Positions 19,214 to 27,188 of a stretch of 64,000 bases of DNA are shown piece by piece. The notes below the pieces were generated by a model, which was given only the letters and a program-made list of their open reading frames with translations, had not been told where the DNA came from and searched no databases. Numbering within the stretch: position 1 is the stretch's first letter; each line of letters starts with the position of its first letter. The translations under genes were made by a program, and so were the position numbers. The stretch comes from Salipiger mangrovisoli (lineage in GTDB: Bacteria > Pseudomonadota > Alphaproteobacteria > Rhodobacterales > Rhodobacteraceae), in the NCBI RefSeq assembly GCF_015223355.1, contig NZ_JADFFK010000001.1, positions 372,001 through 436,000 on the forward strand, given 5' to 3'.

Positions 19214-19893
19214 GGATGGGCCCGCAGCCGTGCCGCGGCCGCCTCTGAGGCGGCACGACGGCGGGCGATGAAGGGCGCGATGCGGGCGCTGACCCGCTCC
19301 AGCAGGGCGGGATCGGCGCTGCGCGGGCTGCCCGAGGCAAAGGGCGGTGCAGGGTCGTATTCGATCTGAAGCTGGATTTCCCGCGCGGCGTCTTCGCCCA
19401 GCATCTCTGCGGCCACGGTGAGCGCGAAGTCGATGCCCGAGGTGACCCCGGCGCCGGTGATGCGGTTGCCGTCGCGCACCACCCGCTCGGCGACCGGGGT
19501 GACGCCGAACATCGCCAGCTGGTCGAGCGAGGACCAGTGGCTGGTGGCGCGGCATCCCTCCAGCAGTCCGGCGGCGGCCAGCACCAGCGAGCCGGTGCAG
19601 ACCGAGGTAACCAGTCGGCAGCCCGGCGCGACATGCCGCAGGAACGCCAGCGTCTCCTCGTCGGACATCAGTGCGATCTGGCCCGGACCGCCGGGTACGC
19701 AGAGCAGGTCGAGCATCGTGCAGGCGTCGAAACGCTGGGTCGGCAGCATGGCAAAGCCGCGGTCGGAGGCCACCGGATCAAGCGTCTTCCACAGCAGGTG
19801 GACCTCGGCACCGGGCATGCGCGAGAAGACCTCGAGCGGGCCGGTGAGGTCGAGCTGCGTGAGCTCGGGGAAGAGAACAAGGCCGATCTTCAT
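19210..19893 (-). CDS. DJ-1/PfpI family protein, isonitrile-hydratase-like
   Basis: A 227-residue DJ-1/PfpI-fold protein. The nucleophile elbow carries Cys in SVCTGSLVLAAAGLLEGCRATSHW (near residues 97-120), the pattern of Pseudomonas InhA, which hydrates isonitriles to N-formamides; overall length matches InhA (228). The N-terminus KIGLVLFPELTQLDLTGPLEVFSRMP is also InhA-like. The same sub-fold also occurs as the N-terminal domain of GlxA-type AraC regulators, but no DNA-binding domain is present. Substrate is inferred. No isonitrile biosynthesis gene is nearby. Confidence 0.85.
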   Translation of the reverse strand: MKIGLVLFPELTQLDLTGPLEVFSRMPGAEVHLLWKTLDPVASDRGFAMLPTQRFDACTMLDLLCVPGGPGQIALMSDEETLAFLRHVAPGCRLVTSVCTGSLVLAAAGLLEGCRATSHWSSLDQLAMFGVTPVAERVVRDGNRITGAGVTSGIDFALTVAAEMLGEDAAREIQLQIEYDPAPPFASGSPRSADPALLERVSARIAPFIARRRAASEAAAARLRAHP

Positions 19894-19971
19894 GGGGGGC
19901 TCCGGGCGGCTGCTGGCGGCAGGCTAGGGGCTGCGCCTGCCATCGGCAAGCGGCGCGGGCCGGGGCAAAGG

Positions 19972-20001
19972 AAAAGCCGCGCCGGAAGGACCGGCGCGGC
20001 T
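19972..20001 (-). terminator. Terminator of the rpsF-rpsR-rplI operon
   Basis: Read on the minus strand, an 11-bp stem (19975-19985 with 19991-20001) with a 5-base loop is followed by TTTTCC. It lies 30 bases after the rplI stop. Confidence 0.85.
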
Positions 20002-20030
20002 TCTATGGTCAGAACGGATCCGCGTGCGGA

Positions 20031-20630
20031 TCAGGCGTTCTCGTCGCCTGCTTCGGCATCGTCCTCGTCGGAGGTCGCCGCGCCGAGATCGTCGAAGAGT
20101 TCCGAGATCTCGTATTCGGCCTGCGCCTCTTCCTCGGCTGCCAGCTGCTGGATCGACTTGCCCGATGCCTGCAGCTCTGCCTCTTCGGGCGAACGTGCGA
20201 CGTTGAGGTTGATGGTGACCATCACCTCGGGGTGCAGGTGCACCTCGACTTCGTGCACGCCCAGTTCCTTGATCGGCTGGCGGATGATGACCTGCTTGCG
20301 GTCGAGCGAGAAGCCTTCGGCGGTGGCGACGTCTGCGGCGTCACGGGTGGTGACGGAGCCGTAGAGGTTGCCGCCGTCGGATGCCTGGCGAATCACGACG
20401 AACTGCTGGCCGTCGAGCTTTTCGCCGAGAGCTTCCGCTTCCTGCTTGGACTCGAGGTTGCGGGCTTCGAACTGGGCTTTCTGGGCTTCGAAGGAGGCGA
20501 TGTTCTCTTTCGAGGCGGTCAGAGCCTTGCCCTGCAGCAGCAGGTAGTTACGGGCATAGCCGGGTTTGACGTCGACGACATCGCCCATCTGGCCGAGCTT
20601 GGCCACGCGTTCCAGAAGAATGACTTGCAT
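20031..20630 (-). CDS. rplI: 50S ribosomal protein L9
   Basis: Large-subunit protein that binds 23S rRNA near the L1 stalk and limits frameshifting. The N-terminal domain begins [31 protein letters not shown], the universal L9 signature. At 199 residues it is about 50 longer than E. coli L9, owing to an acidic C-terminal tail (from about 160, rich in Glu/Asp/Ala). Such tails are common in Rhodobacterales. It is the last gene of the rpsF-rpsR-rplI operon, 12 bases after rpsR. Confidence 0.98.
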   Translation of the reverse strand: MQVILLERVAKLGQMGDVVDVKPGYARNYLLLQGKALTASKENIASFEAQKAQFEARNLESKQEAEALGEKLDGQQFVVIRQASDGGNLYGSVTTRDAADVATAEGFSLDRKQVIIRQPIKELGVHEVEVHLHPEVMVTINLNVARSPEEAELQASGKSIQQLAAEEEAQAEYEISELFDDLGAATSDEDDAEAGDENA

Positions 20631-20642
20631 TGGTCTCTCTCC

Positions 20643-20870
20643 TTATTTCACGACGTAGGGCAGCAGGGCGAGGAAGCGGGCGCGCTTGATGGCACGGGCC
20701 AGTTCACGCTGCTTCTTTGCCGACACTGCGGTGATGCGGGACGGGACGATCTTGCCGCGCTCGGAGATGTAGCGCTGGAGCAGACGGGTGTCCTTGTAGT
20801 CGATCTTGGGTGCGTTCTCACCGGAGAAGGGGCACACCTTGCGACGGCGGAAAAACGGTTTTGCAGCCAT
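20643..20870 (-). CDS. rpsR: 30S ribosomal protein S18
   Basis: Small-subunit protein, 75 residues, that pairs with S6 on the platform of the 30S subunit. It has the conserved [62 protein letters not shown] order of motifs (positions 11-72). It lies between rpsF and rplI with short spacers, the standard order. Confidence 0.98.
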   Translation of the reverse strand: MAAKPFFRRRKVCPFSGENAPKIDYKDTRLLQRYISERGKIVPSRITAVSAKKQRELARAIKRARFLALLPYVVK

Positions 20871-20893
20871 TGGTTTAGCTCCTCTCGTTCAGA

Positions 20894-21256
20894 TCAGTTA
20901 CGGGGACGGCGTTCGCCGCGGCCCTCGCGCTCGTCGCGCTTCTGCATCTGCACCGAGGGGCCCTCGGCGTGCTCTTCGACCTTGATGGTCAGAACGCGCA
21001 TGACGTCGTCATGCAGGCGCATCAGACGCTCCATTTCCTGCACGGCCGATGCGGGTGCGTCGGTCTTGAGGAAGGCGTAGTGGCCCTTGCGGTTCTTGTT
21101 GATCTTGTAGGCCATGGTCTTCACGCCCCAGTACTCGGATTCGACGACCTTGCCGCCGTTGTCCGAGAGGACGGTGCCGAAATGTTCGACGAGACCTTCA
21201 GCCTGCGCGTTGGACAGGTCCTGACGCGCAATGAAAACATGCTCATAAAGCGGCAT
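20894..21256 (-). CDS. rpsF: 30S ribosomal protein S6
   Basis: First gene of the operon; the protein (120 residues) pairs with S18. It begins MPLYEHVFIARQDLS and contains KTMAYKINKNRKGHY. The C-terminal tail is basic/charged (RDEREGRGERRPRN), unlike the Glu-rich tail of E. coli S6. The ATG at 21256 follows GGAG on the minus strand; the open frame runs 21 codons further upstream without family similarity. S6-S18 often binds its own leader to control translation; no leader structure was verified here. Confidence 0.97.
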   Translation of the reverse strand: MPLYEHVFIARQDLSNAQAEGLVEHFGTVLSDNGGKVVESEYWGVKTMAYKINKNRKGHYAFLKTDAPASAVQEMERLMRLHDDVMRVLTIKVEEHAEGPSVQMQKRDEREGRGERRPRN

Positions 21257-21361
21257 GTGTGCTCCATTTCTATCGGGGCGCATTTCATAGGGCAGGTAAT
21301 CCTCTCCGCTCCTGCCCACGAGAGTCTGCGCGGTTCACATGATCGCGCGGAGGGATGGTGC

Positions 21362-21390
21362 TCTATACACGCTGAAGCCGGGGATACAAG
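21362..21390 (-). promoter_or_regulatory. Predicted promoter of rpsF
   Basis: On the minus strand CTTGTA (to 21390), a 17-base spacer and TATAGA (21367-21362) give a plausible sigma-70-type promoter, placing the start about 100 bases before the rpsF ATG. The rest of the 302-base gap to the plus-strand small gene at 21559 shows no gene. Confidence 0.5.
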
Positions 21391-21558
21391 CCCGGATCGG
21401 GTGTCCGGGGGATCATTAACCCTATCTTAGCTCTTTGGATGGATGACCTTGGGGGAGGGCGGAAAATGGCCCATTGTGTTTCCCGGATGCGCCGCAATTC
21501 TGTCGCGATTCAGCGTCAGATCGGGGCGGTGATCGTACGAGTTGGAAAGGTGAGTGCC

Positions 21559-21777
21559 ATGTCGATGGGCAATTCGCACAGTCCCGAAAGTGAGCTGACA
21601 GGATACTTGCTGCGCCTCTTTGGGCAGATGGTCGGTTTTGTGCTGGCGCTTTCGGCCTTCGCGCTCTGGCTGGTCCCGGAGGCGGGCGCAGGGCTCTCGC
21701 TGTGGCGGCTCGGGCTTTCGCTGGCGCTGCTGCTGACTGGGATGACCGTCGTGCTTGGCTGCGCGGCGCGCCGCTAG
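21559..21777 (+). CDS. Small hypothetical membrane protein
   Basis: A 72-residue protein with two predicted membrane helices (about residues 18-36 and 44-66), a polar N-terminus (SMGNSHSPESELTGYLLRLF) and an RR C-terminus. I do not recognise a family; short two-helix proteins of this kind are widespread in Rhodobacterales. The start at 21559 follows GGAAAGGTGAG; upstream in-frame ATGs exist back to 21439 but would add a polar, non-membrane segment. It is divergent from the S6 operon. A weak hairpin (AAGGCC 21825-21830 with GGCCTT 21855-21860, then TTTT) may terminate it. Confidence 0.6.
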   Translation: MSMGNSHSPESELTGYLLRLFGQMVGFVLALSAFALWLVPEAGAGLSLWRLGLSLALLLTGMTVVLGCAARR

Positions 21778-22021
21778 CGGCACCCCGCAGAGGGTCACAT
21801 GATTGTCAGGGCGCTGCATGCGCCAAGGCCGAGGGGTCCGGGGCATCTGCCACGGGCCTTTTTTCATGGCTGCCCGCCTGTGGCGCGCCCGCCCTGTGCA
21901 CCGCCGCGTCATGCAAGTGTTCGATTTTCCACAGACCCTGTGGACGCAGGCCGAATTGCCGCGGCGCGGCAAATGACGACATGGTCCGGCATCGAAACCC
22001 ACCCTCCCGGAGATATCCGAC

Positions 22022-22594
22022 ATGAAATCCTACCTCCTTGCCGGCGCTCTCGCCATTGCCCCGATCGCTGCCGTCGCCGCGCCCGAGACCTATGTCTTCG
22101 ACGCCAGCCACACGCAGATCGTCTTCTCCTACAACCACCTCGGCTTCTCGACCGGCTATGGCATGTTCGGCGGCTTCGAGGGTGAGATCCAATACGACGC
22201 CGAGGACCCGGCGGCGTCGAGCGTCACCACCTCCTGGGACGTGACCACCATGCTCACCGGCTGGGAAGGCCGCTACGAGCACCTTATGAGCGATGATTTC
22301 TTCGGTGCCTCGGAAGACAAGACCGTCTCCTTCACCTCGAAGTCGATCGAAGTGACCGGCGACAGCACCGGCCTGATCACCGGCGACCTGACGCTGAACG
22401 GCGTGACGAAGGAAGTCGTGCTCGACGCGGTGCTGACCCAGGCCGGCGAGCACCCGATGGAAGGCAAGCCCTGGCTCGGTTTCCACGCCACGACCACGCT
22501 GATCCGTTCGGACTTCAACCTCGGCATGTTCGCGCCCTACGTCAGCGACGAGGTCGAGGTCGAGATCTCGATCGAGGCGATGAAAGCCGAGTGA
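22022..22594 (+). CDS. YceI family periplasmic protein
   Basis: A 190-residue lipocalin-like protein. A signal peptide (MKSYLLAGALAIAPIAAVAA, cleavage about 20) leads into the YceI fold, beginning YVFDASHTQIVFSYNHLGFSTGYG and containing ITGDLTLNGVTKEVVLDAVL. Family members bind isoprenoid or amide lipids in a barrel; some are acid- or osmotically induced in E. coli. The role here is unknown. It is a single gene with two downstream hairpins. Confidence 0.93.
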   Translation: MKSYLLAGALAIAPIAAVAAPETYVFDASHTQIVFSYNHLGFSTGYGMFGGFEGEIQYDAEDPAASSVTTSWDVTTMLTGWEGRYEHLMSDDFFGASEDKTVSFTSKSIEVTGDSTGLITGDLTLNGVTKEVVLDAVLTQAGEHPMEGKPWLGFHATTTLIRSDFNLGMFAPYVSDEVEVEISIEAMKAE

Positions 22595-22669
22595 CCCGTT
22601 TCAGCCCTGCCTCCGGAGGGGGCAGGGCCTGTTTGGTAACGAGTGACGCGTCAAGAGCAGTACCAGTGC

Positions 22670-22702
22670 CCCCCGGAGCTTCGGCTTCGGGGGTTGGTTT
22701 TT
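22670..22702 (+). terminator. Strong terminator with UUCG loop
   Basis: A 10-bp stem (22670-22679 with 22684-22693, one G-U pair) is capped by a C(UUCG)G tetraloop and followed by TTGGTTTTT. A weaker GC-rich stem (22604-22611 with 22621-22628) lies just after the YceI stop. Confidence 0.85.
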
Positions 22703-22781
22703 CTGAGCATTTCAACCAGCCCGGTCATTACTGAGGCTGGAGCCTAAGTTTTCGCTTTGGGGAAGGCGGCGGCGCGTGTAC

Positions 22782-22801
22782 ACTTAGTCAAATGGCTAAG
22801 T
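22782..22801. promoter_or_regulatory. Operator palindrome spanning the ArsR-family start codon
   Basis: ACTTAG-TCAAATGG-CTAAGT pairs at 8 of 10 positions and contains the ATG (22792-22794). TACACT at 22779-22784 could be the -10 element, which would put the transcript start at or next to the A of the ATG. No ribosome-binding site precedes the gene. Another CTAAGT lies at 22744-22749. Confidence 0.6.
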
Positions 22802-23133
22802 TTGATACCCTCCTTGACCAGCATTTCGCCGCCCTGGCCGATCCGACTAGGCGTGCGATCCTCGCGCGGCTGGCGCGGGGCGGGGCGAGCGTGGGCGAGC
22901 TCGCGGCGCCGCATGACATGGCGCTGCCGTCGTTCATGGGCCACCTGAGGAAGTTGGAAGAGGCGGGGCTCGTGGTGACGACAAAGCAGGGCCGGGTGCG
23001 GCATTGCGACCTGGCGCCCGGCGCCTTTGCTCCGGTTCAGGACTGGCTCGGCGAGCAGCGCGCCATCTGGGAGGGCCGGCTCGACCGGCTCGACGACTAT
23101 GTGACAAGGCTCATGAAGGAGAGAAAGACATGA
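22792..23133 (+). CDS. ArsR family transcriptional regulator
   Basis: A 113-residue winged-helix regulator. It opens with LDQHFAALADPTRRAILARLARGGASVGELA, and the recognition helix lies in MALPSFMGHLRKLEEAGLV (residues 43-61); the family's usual SxxSxHLxxL reads SFMGHLRKL. There are no clustered cysteines of the metal-sensing ArsR type. It overlaps by 4 bases with a downstream SRPBCC gene, the widely conserved ArsR-AHSA1 pairing in which the regulator represses its own operon. The start codon sits within a palindrome, and no Shine-Dalgarno sequence is visible, suggesting a leaderless transcript. Confidence 0.93.
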   Translation: MAKFDTLLDQHFAALADPTRRAILARLARGGASVGELAAPHDMALPSFMGHLRKLEEAGLVVTTKQGRVRHCDLAPGAFAPVQDWLGEQRAIWEGRLDRLDDYVTRLMKERKT

Positions 23134-23597
23134 TCCTCGACCCGGAAACCGACCTGTCGTTCACACGCAGCATCGCGGCGCCGCCCGAGATTCTTTTTGA
23201 ATGCTGGACGCGGCCCGAGCATATCAAGCATTTCTTCGTGCCGAAGCCGCACAGCGTCACCTCCTGCGAGATCGACCTGCGGGTGGGCGGGCGGTTCAAC
23301 ACGACCTTCAACGTCGAGGGCACGGAGATGCAGAACAACGGCGTCTGGCTCGAGGTGGTGCCGAACCGCAGGCTGGTGTTCACCGACGCCTATTCGGAGG
23401 GCTGGAAGCCTGCGCCCGATCCGTTCATGACCGCCATCGTCGAGTTCGACGACGACGGCAAGGGCGGCACGACCTACACCGCGACTGCCCGGCACCGCAG
23501 CGCCGAGGCGCGCAAGAGTCACGAGGAGATGGGATTCTACGATGGCTGGGGCACCGTGGTGACCCAGCTCGAGGCATACGCCAGGACCTTGCTCTGA
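23130..23597 (+). CDS. SRPBCC (AHSA1-like) domain protein
   Basis: A 155-residue START/Bet v1-like fold protein. It shows the family opening DLSFTRSIAAPPEILFECWTRPEHIKHFF, the GGRF near residue 52, and the C-terminal GFYDGWGTVVTQLEAYARTL helix. The fold binds hydrophobic ligands; in this pairing the ligand and role are unknown. The ATG overlaps the TGA of the ArsR gene (ATGA), so translation is coupled. The stop lies 3 bases from the end of the convergent racemase-like gene. Confidence 0.9.
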   Translation: MILDPETDLSFTRSIAAPPEILFECWTRPEHIKHFFVPKPHSVTSCEIDLRVGGRFNTTFNVEGTEMQNNGVWLEVVPNRRLVFTDAYSEGWKPAPDPFMTAIVEFDDDGKGGTTYTATARHRSAEARKSHEEMGFYDGWGTVVTQLEAYARTLL

Positions 23598-23600
23598 GCC

Positions 23601-24371
23601 CTAGCCAGCGGCGCGCATGCCATCGCCGGACCCGCGCAGAAGCTGCCCCGGTCCCCGAGCCCGCGTCCCGGCCAGCCGCGCCATGTGCCAGGCCAGCACG
23701 GTGTTGCTGGCCAGCACCGGCAGACCGGTCGCCTCTTCCAGCGCTGTGAGGACCGGCAGGCTGCGCAGGTTGGTGCAGGACAGGAAGAGCCCCTCCACCG
23801 TCTCCGGGCTGGCCGCCACCAGGTCGCGCCCGGCAGCGAGGATCGACCCGGCCGAGATGCGCGCCACCCGCGCCTCCTCTTCTACAAGGAAACTGCCGAA
23901 GACGGGCGTGTCGATCCCGGCGTCCGCCAGCACCGTGCGGAGCCGCTCCGAGACCGGCGCGACATAGGGCGACAGCAGCGCGAGCCGGCGCAGGCCCAGG
24001 TCCGCGCAGGCCGCGATCAGCGCCGAAACCGGCTCGGTCACCTGCGGCGTGTCCACGCCCTTGCGGATGCGGGCGGCGACCTCGGCCGCGCCGATCTGCG
24101 CCGTGCCCGATGTGCAGCCGTAGCCGACCGCGGACAGGCGCGCGCTGCTCGGGAAGAGCGCGGCCGAGGCGGTCATGTGCAGTTCCATCGCGGCCAGGGT
24201 CTGCGGCGTGACCTCGTCGCCCGAGGGAATACGGCTGACCAGCAGCTCCAGGTCCGGCGGCAGCAGCAGGCGGAGGTCCTGCTCGATCGTCTCGTCCGAC
24301 TGCAGCACGATCAGGCCGACCTGGGCGGGACGGTGCGCTTCGGACGTATGCGGGAAGTGAATTCCTGTCAC
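23601..24371 (-). CDS. Asp/Glu racemase superfamily protein (maleate isomerase/EutA-like)
   Basis: A 256-residue protein of the Asp/Glu/hydantoin racemase superfamily. The two catalytic cysteines of the family are visible: GYGCTSGTAQIG (near residues 82-93) and LFLSCTNLRSLPVL (near 196-209), the pattern of maleate cis-trans isomerase, arylmalonate decarboxylase and the ectoine-utilisation protein EutA. The GTG start overlaps the TGA of the upstream M24 peptidase gene (GTGA). Pairing of an EutA-like protein with an M24 peptidase recalls the eutA/eutD part of ectoine catabolism, but eutB, eutC and eutE are absent here, so that function is only a suggestion. Confidence 0.83.
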   Translation of the reverse strand: MTGIHFPHTSEAHRPAQVGLIVLQSDETIEQDLRLLLPPDLELLVSRIPSGDEVTPQTLAAMELHMTASAALFPSSARLSAVGYGCTSGTAQIGAAEVAARIRKGVDTPQVTEPVSALIAACADLGLRRLALLSPYVAPVSERLRTVLADAGIDTPVFGSFLVEEEARVARISAGSILAAGRDLVAASPETVEGLFLSCTNLRSLPVLTALEEATGLPVLASNTVLAWHMARLAGTRARGPGQLLRGSGDGMRAAG

Positions 24372-25525
24372 AGGGGCAGCTCCGGCAGGTGGCGCGCAGG
24401 GGTGGTCAGCCAATCGGCGCCGCGCTCGCGGATCACGATGTCTTCCTCGTGCACCAGCATCCGGCCGGGCGCGAGCGCGATCCCCGGCTCCAGCGTAAGC
24501 ACCATGCCGGGCTCTAGCAGCGTGTCGTCGGCGGCGATGAGCGAGGGCGGTTCGGTGAGCTGCATGCCGAGACCGTGGCCGAGCCGTCCCACCTCGGAGC
24601 CGCCACAGATCGCCGTCATGGCGTGGAAGAGATCGGCGGCCCGCGCACCGGGCTTTGCGGCGGCGAAGCCGGCCTGCGTGGCCTCGAGGAGACGGGCGTG
24701 GGCGGATCGCACCTCCGGGACGGCGGGGCCGAGCGAAAAGTTCCGGTCGAAGTCGCAGAAGTAGCCGTCGAGCATCAGCCCGGTGTCGAGCATCAGCACG
24801 TCGCCAGTGCAGAGCGGCGCGTCCGTCGCCGGGGAGATGACATCGCCGTAGCCGCCAGACCCGGCGGCCCCGGCAAGATAGGGCACCCAGTCCGCCCCCT
24901 CGTCGAGCGCGAGCATCTGGAAGCGGCGGAAGACCTGCGCCAGCGGCAGGCCGGGCCGCACGATCTCGGGCAGGCGGGCAAAGGCGCGGGTGCCGACGTC
25001 GCAGGCGGCGCGGATGTGATCGACCTCGCCCTCGGATTTGACCATGCGCAGCGCCCGCATGATGCCGCCATCGGGGCCGAACAGCCGGTCGGGCAGGCGG
25101 TGCTTCAGGGCCTCCCAGTCCGCGAGCGGCATGCGCAGGTGGGTCTCGCCGCCGCTCGGCACGCCGACCCATTCGCCCGGAGGCACCGCCTCGGCCAGCG
25201 CTTCGGCCAGCAGCGAGATGCCGTCATCCTCGTAGTCCGGCGAGCGCCAGCTGCGGATGTCGCGGATCCAGCTCTGGGCCATGAGATGCGCGCCGATCGC
25301 AGGGATTACCGCCACCGGCTCGCCCTCTGCGGGCACCACGAGGAACCACGGCCGTGTCGGGCTTTCCCAGAAGCGGGTGAGAAAGCCGGTGAAGTAGCGC
25401 AGCTCCGGCTCGGTGGTCAGCAGCAGCGCCGCGATGCCGGACATGGCCATGCGCGCCTGCGCCCGTGCCAGCCGGGCGCGGTATTCCGAGGGGCCGAACC
25501 CCCGCGAGGGCGCGCGCATGTCCAT
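24368..25525 (-). CDS. M24 family metallopeptidase (Xaa-Pro aminopeptidase-like)
   Basis: A 385-residue pita-bread enzyme with an N-terminal creatinase-like domain (about 1-150) and a catalytic domain. Metal ligands are visible: the Asp pair in MLDTGLMLDGYFCDFDRN, His in GRLGHGLGMQL, Glu in LTLEPGIAL and Glu in VHEEDIVI. Relatives include aminopeptidase P, creatinase and the ectoine hydrolase DoeA/EutD. It overlaps the racemase-like gene downstream and follows the WYL regulator by 48 bases, so the three probably form one operon. The start is uncertain: ATG at 25525 or 25519, or TTG at 25531, none with a good ribosome-binding site. Confidence 0.87.
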   Translation of the reverse strand: MDMRAPSRGFGPSEYRARLARAQARMAMSGIAALLLTTEPELRYFTGFLTRFWESPTRPWFLVVPAEGEPVAVIPAIGAHLMAQSWIRDIRSWRSPDYEDDGISLLAEALAEAVPPGEWVGVPSGGETHLRMPLADWEALKHRLPDRLFGPDGGIMRALRMVKSEGEVDHIRAACDVGTRAFARLPEIVRPGLPLAQVFRRFQMLALDEGADWVPYLAGAAGSGGYGDVISPATDAPLCTGDVLMLDTGLMLDGYFCDFDRNFSLGPAVPEVRSAHARLLEATQAGFAAAKPGARAADLFHAMTAICGGSEVGRLGHGLGMQLTEPPSLIAADDTLLEPGMVLTLEPGIALAPGRMLVHEEDIVIRERGADWLTTPARHLPELPL

Positions 25526-25573
25526 GGGCAAGCGTGGCGCGCCGACGGGCCCTTGGTCAAGCGCGAAGCACAG

Positions 25574-26236
25574 TCAGCCGTTCAACGCCCGGAAGTCGGC
25601 AAGGCTCTTGCCCGGTTCGTCCACGAACAGGCCGGGCAGGGGCGTGACGCCGGTCACCTGGTCGATGCGCAGGATCTCGAAGCCGCGCGCGGTCTCGTTC
25701 CAGGTGATGCAGGTCCAGATGCGGCCCCAGTAATCCATGTGCAGCGGCCGCAGGTCCTGCGGCGCGGCGCGGTCCTTCAGGGTCACCCGCAGCTTCTGCC
25801 GGGCGCGGATGGCAGCGCGGAAATCGGGCATGAAGCGGAAGCCCTCGGCGGCGTCGCGGAACGGGTAGGTGGCAAAGCCGAAGGTGCCGCCGCTGGTGCC
25901 ATCCTCGGGCAACAGCGCGTCAATGCGGGCCGAGAGCGCCTCGGCGGCCTCGGCCAGGTCGGCCATGCCGCCCTGGCCCACTGCGGCGAGCCCGAGGTGC
26001 AGGGCCTCGAGCTCCAGCTCGCTCAGGTTGAGGGGCGGCAGGGTGAAGGCCGCCTGCGCGGTATAACCCCGCCCGCGCTCGCCCGCGACCGCCACCCCCG
26101 AGGCGGACAGCGTTTCCATGTCGCGGTAGATGGTGCGCACCGACACGCCAAGCTCTTCGGCCAGCGCCTCTGCCGTGCGCAGGGAGCCGTCCTTGAGGCG
26201 GAGCATCAGCATGGCGAGCCGGTCGGATTTCTTCAT
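25574..26236 (-). CDS. YafY-type HTH transcriptional regulator with WYL domain
   Basis: A 220-residue regulator. The N-terminal winged helix (residues 1-60) has ALAEELGVSVRTIYRDMETLSASGV; the C-terminal half carries a WYL-type region with LRPLHMDYWGRIWTCITWNE and RGFEILRIDQVTGV. WYL domains sense nucleic acid or small ligands. The start at 26236 (AAAGGTC upstream) gives the standard MKKSDRLAMLMLRLKDG opening. Two identical-form palindromes 61-94 bases upstream are likely autoregulatory sites. It leads the M24 peptidase and racemase-like genes, which it may control. Confidence 0.92.
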   Translation of the reverse strand: MKKSDRLAMLMLRLKDGSLRTAEALAEELGVSVRTIYRDMETLSASGVAVAGERGRGYTAQAAFTLPPLNLSELELEALHLGLAAVGQGGMADLAEAAEALSARIDALLPEDGTSGGTFGFATYPFRDAAEGFRFMPDFRAAIRARQKLRVTLKDRAAPQDLRPLHMDYWGRIWTCITWNETARGFEILRIDQVTGVTPLPGLFVDEPGKSLADFRALNG

Positions 26237-26296
26237 CGGGACCTTTCGTGGCGCATGTGATTCGTCGGCGAAGGCCGGCGTTTGCACGCGCATAAC

Positions 26297-26330
26297 TGAC
26301 ATATTAGTGTCACCTGACATCTTACTGTCA
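26297..26330. promoter_or_regulatory. Tandem operator, two TGACA-N6-TGTCA palindromes
   Basis: TGACATATTAGTGTCA (26297-26312) and TGACATCTTACTGTCA (26315-26330) differ at two of 16 positions and are spaced 18 bases centre to centre. They lie between the WYL regulator and tatA, nearer the regulator. Confidence 0.8.
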
Positions 26331-26342
26331 AAAAGCCGGAAG

Positions 26343-26376
26343 AAAACCCCGAAGCCAACCGCCTTCGCGGGGTTTT
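26343..26376. repeat. Hairpin between WYL regulator and tatA
   Basis: AAAACCCCG (26343-26351) pairs with CGGGGTTTT (26368-26376), with further inner pairing. The T-tail would fit a terminator on either strand, but it lies upstream of both divergent genes; a leader structure is the alternative. Confidence 0.5.
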
Positions 26377-26485
26377 GCGCCTTCCGCGCCGAAGGCAACG
26401 ACCCTAAAACCCTCTGACAGATTTCGACGTGCCGCTTCGGGGACACCTCACGAGGGGTTGGGGCGGCCAAAGGGAGACTAAGGAC

Positions 26486-26701
26486 ATGCTCAACAACATC
26501 GGCCTTCCGGGCCTTCTTCTGATCGCCGTCGTGGTGCTGGTTCTGTTCGGCCGCGGCAAGATTTCCAACCTCATGGGCGAGGTCGGCAAGGGCATCACCG
26601 CCTTCAAGAAAGGCGTGAGTGAGGGCTCGAAGGAAATCGAGGACGAAAAAGCTGCCGAGGCCAAGGACGTGACCCCGGAAAGCGAGAAAGACAAGGTCTG
26701 A
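26486..26701 (+). CDS. tatA: Sec-independent protein translocase TatA
   Basis: Pore-forming subunit of the twin-arginine translocon, which exports folded proteins. The 71-residue protein has the single N-terminal helix ([16 protein letters not shown]), the FGRGK hinge, an amphipathic helix ([19 protein letters not shown]) and a charged tail. The start at 26486 follows AAGGAC and matches family length; an in-frame ATG at 26429 would add 19 unrelated residues. First gene of tatABC, with tatB 4 bases downstream. Confidence 0.96.
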   Translation: MLNNIGLPGLLLIAVVVLVLFGRGKISNLMGEVGKGITAFKKGVSEGSKEIEDEKAAEAKDVTPESEKDKV

Positions 26702-26705
26702 TCCC

Positions 26706-27188
26706 ATGTTCGATCTTGGCTGGTCGGAACTCATGGTCATCGGGATCGTGGCGCTCATTGTCGTGGGCCCCAAGGATCTGCCGGTGCTGTTCCGCAATGT
26801 GGGACGCTTCATGGGCAAGGCGCGCGGCATGGCGCGCGAGTTCAGCCGCGCGATGAACGATGCGGCGGACGAGGCGGGCGTGCGCGACGTGGCCAAGACG
26901 CTCAAGACGGCGACCAACCCGGTGAGCTCGGCCCTGGACGGCGTGCGCGATGCCGCCAAGTCGATGACCGACCCCACGCCCCCGAAGAAGACCGAAGGGC
27001 TGAAGGAAGATCCCGGCGCGCTCGATCCCGAGCGGGCCGCGAACAAGCAGAAGATCGAGGCCGGTGCCGCCCGCGCCGCCGCCGAGCGCCAGAAGCGCGA
27101 GGCGGAGGCCGCGGCGAAACGCGCCGAGGAGGCTGCGAAGAAGGCCGAGGAGCTGGAAGCGCAACTGAAGAAAGACGGTGACGCATGA
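26706..27188 (+). CDS. tatB: Sec-independent protein translocase TatB
   Basis: Part of the TatBC receptor for twin-arginine signal peptides. The 160-residue protein begins [38 protein letters not shown], the TatB signature with the conserved Glu8, helix and GP hinge. The C-terminal third is an Ala/Glu/Lys-rich coiled segment. It overlaps tatC by 4 bases. Confidence 0.96.
   Translation: MFDLGWSELMVIGIVALIVVGPKDLPVLFRNVGRFMGKARGMAREFSRAMNDAADEAGVRDVAKTLKTATNPVSSALDGVRDAAKSMTDPTPPKKTEGLKEDPGALDPERAANKQKIEAGAARAAAERQKREAEAAAKRAEEAAKKAEELEAQLKKDGDA

Noticed and set aside
24372-25172. N-terminal extension of the racemase-like frame
   Set aside because: It overlaps the M24 gene in another frame and has no similarity; GTG at 24371 gives normal length.
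23601-25525. Calling the peptidase/racemase pair a complete ectoine-degradation locus
   Set aside because: eutB, eutC, eutE and the uehABC/ehu transporter are absent, so the name would overreach.
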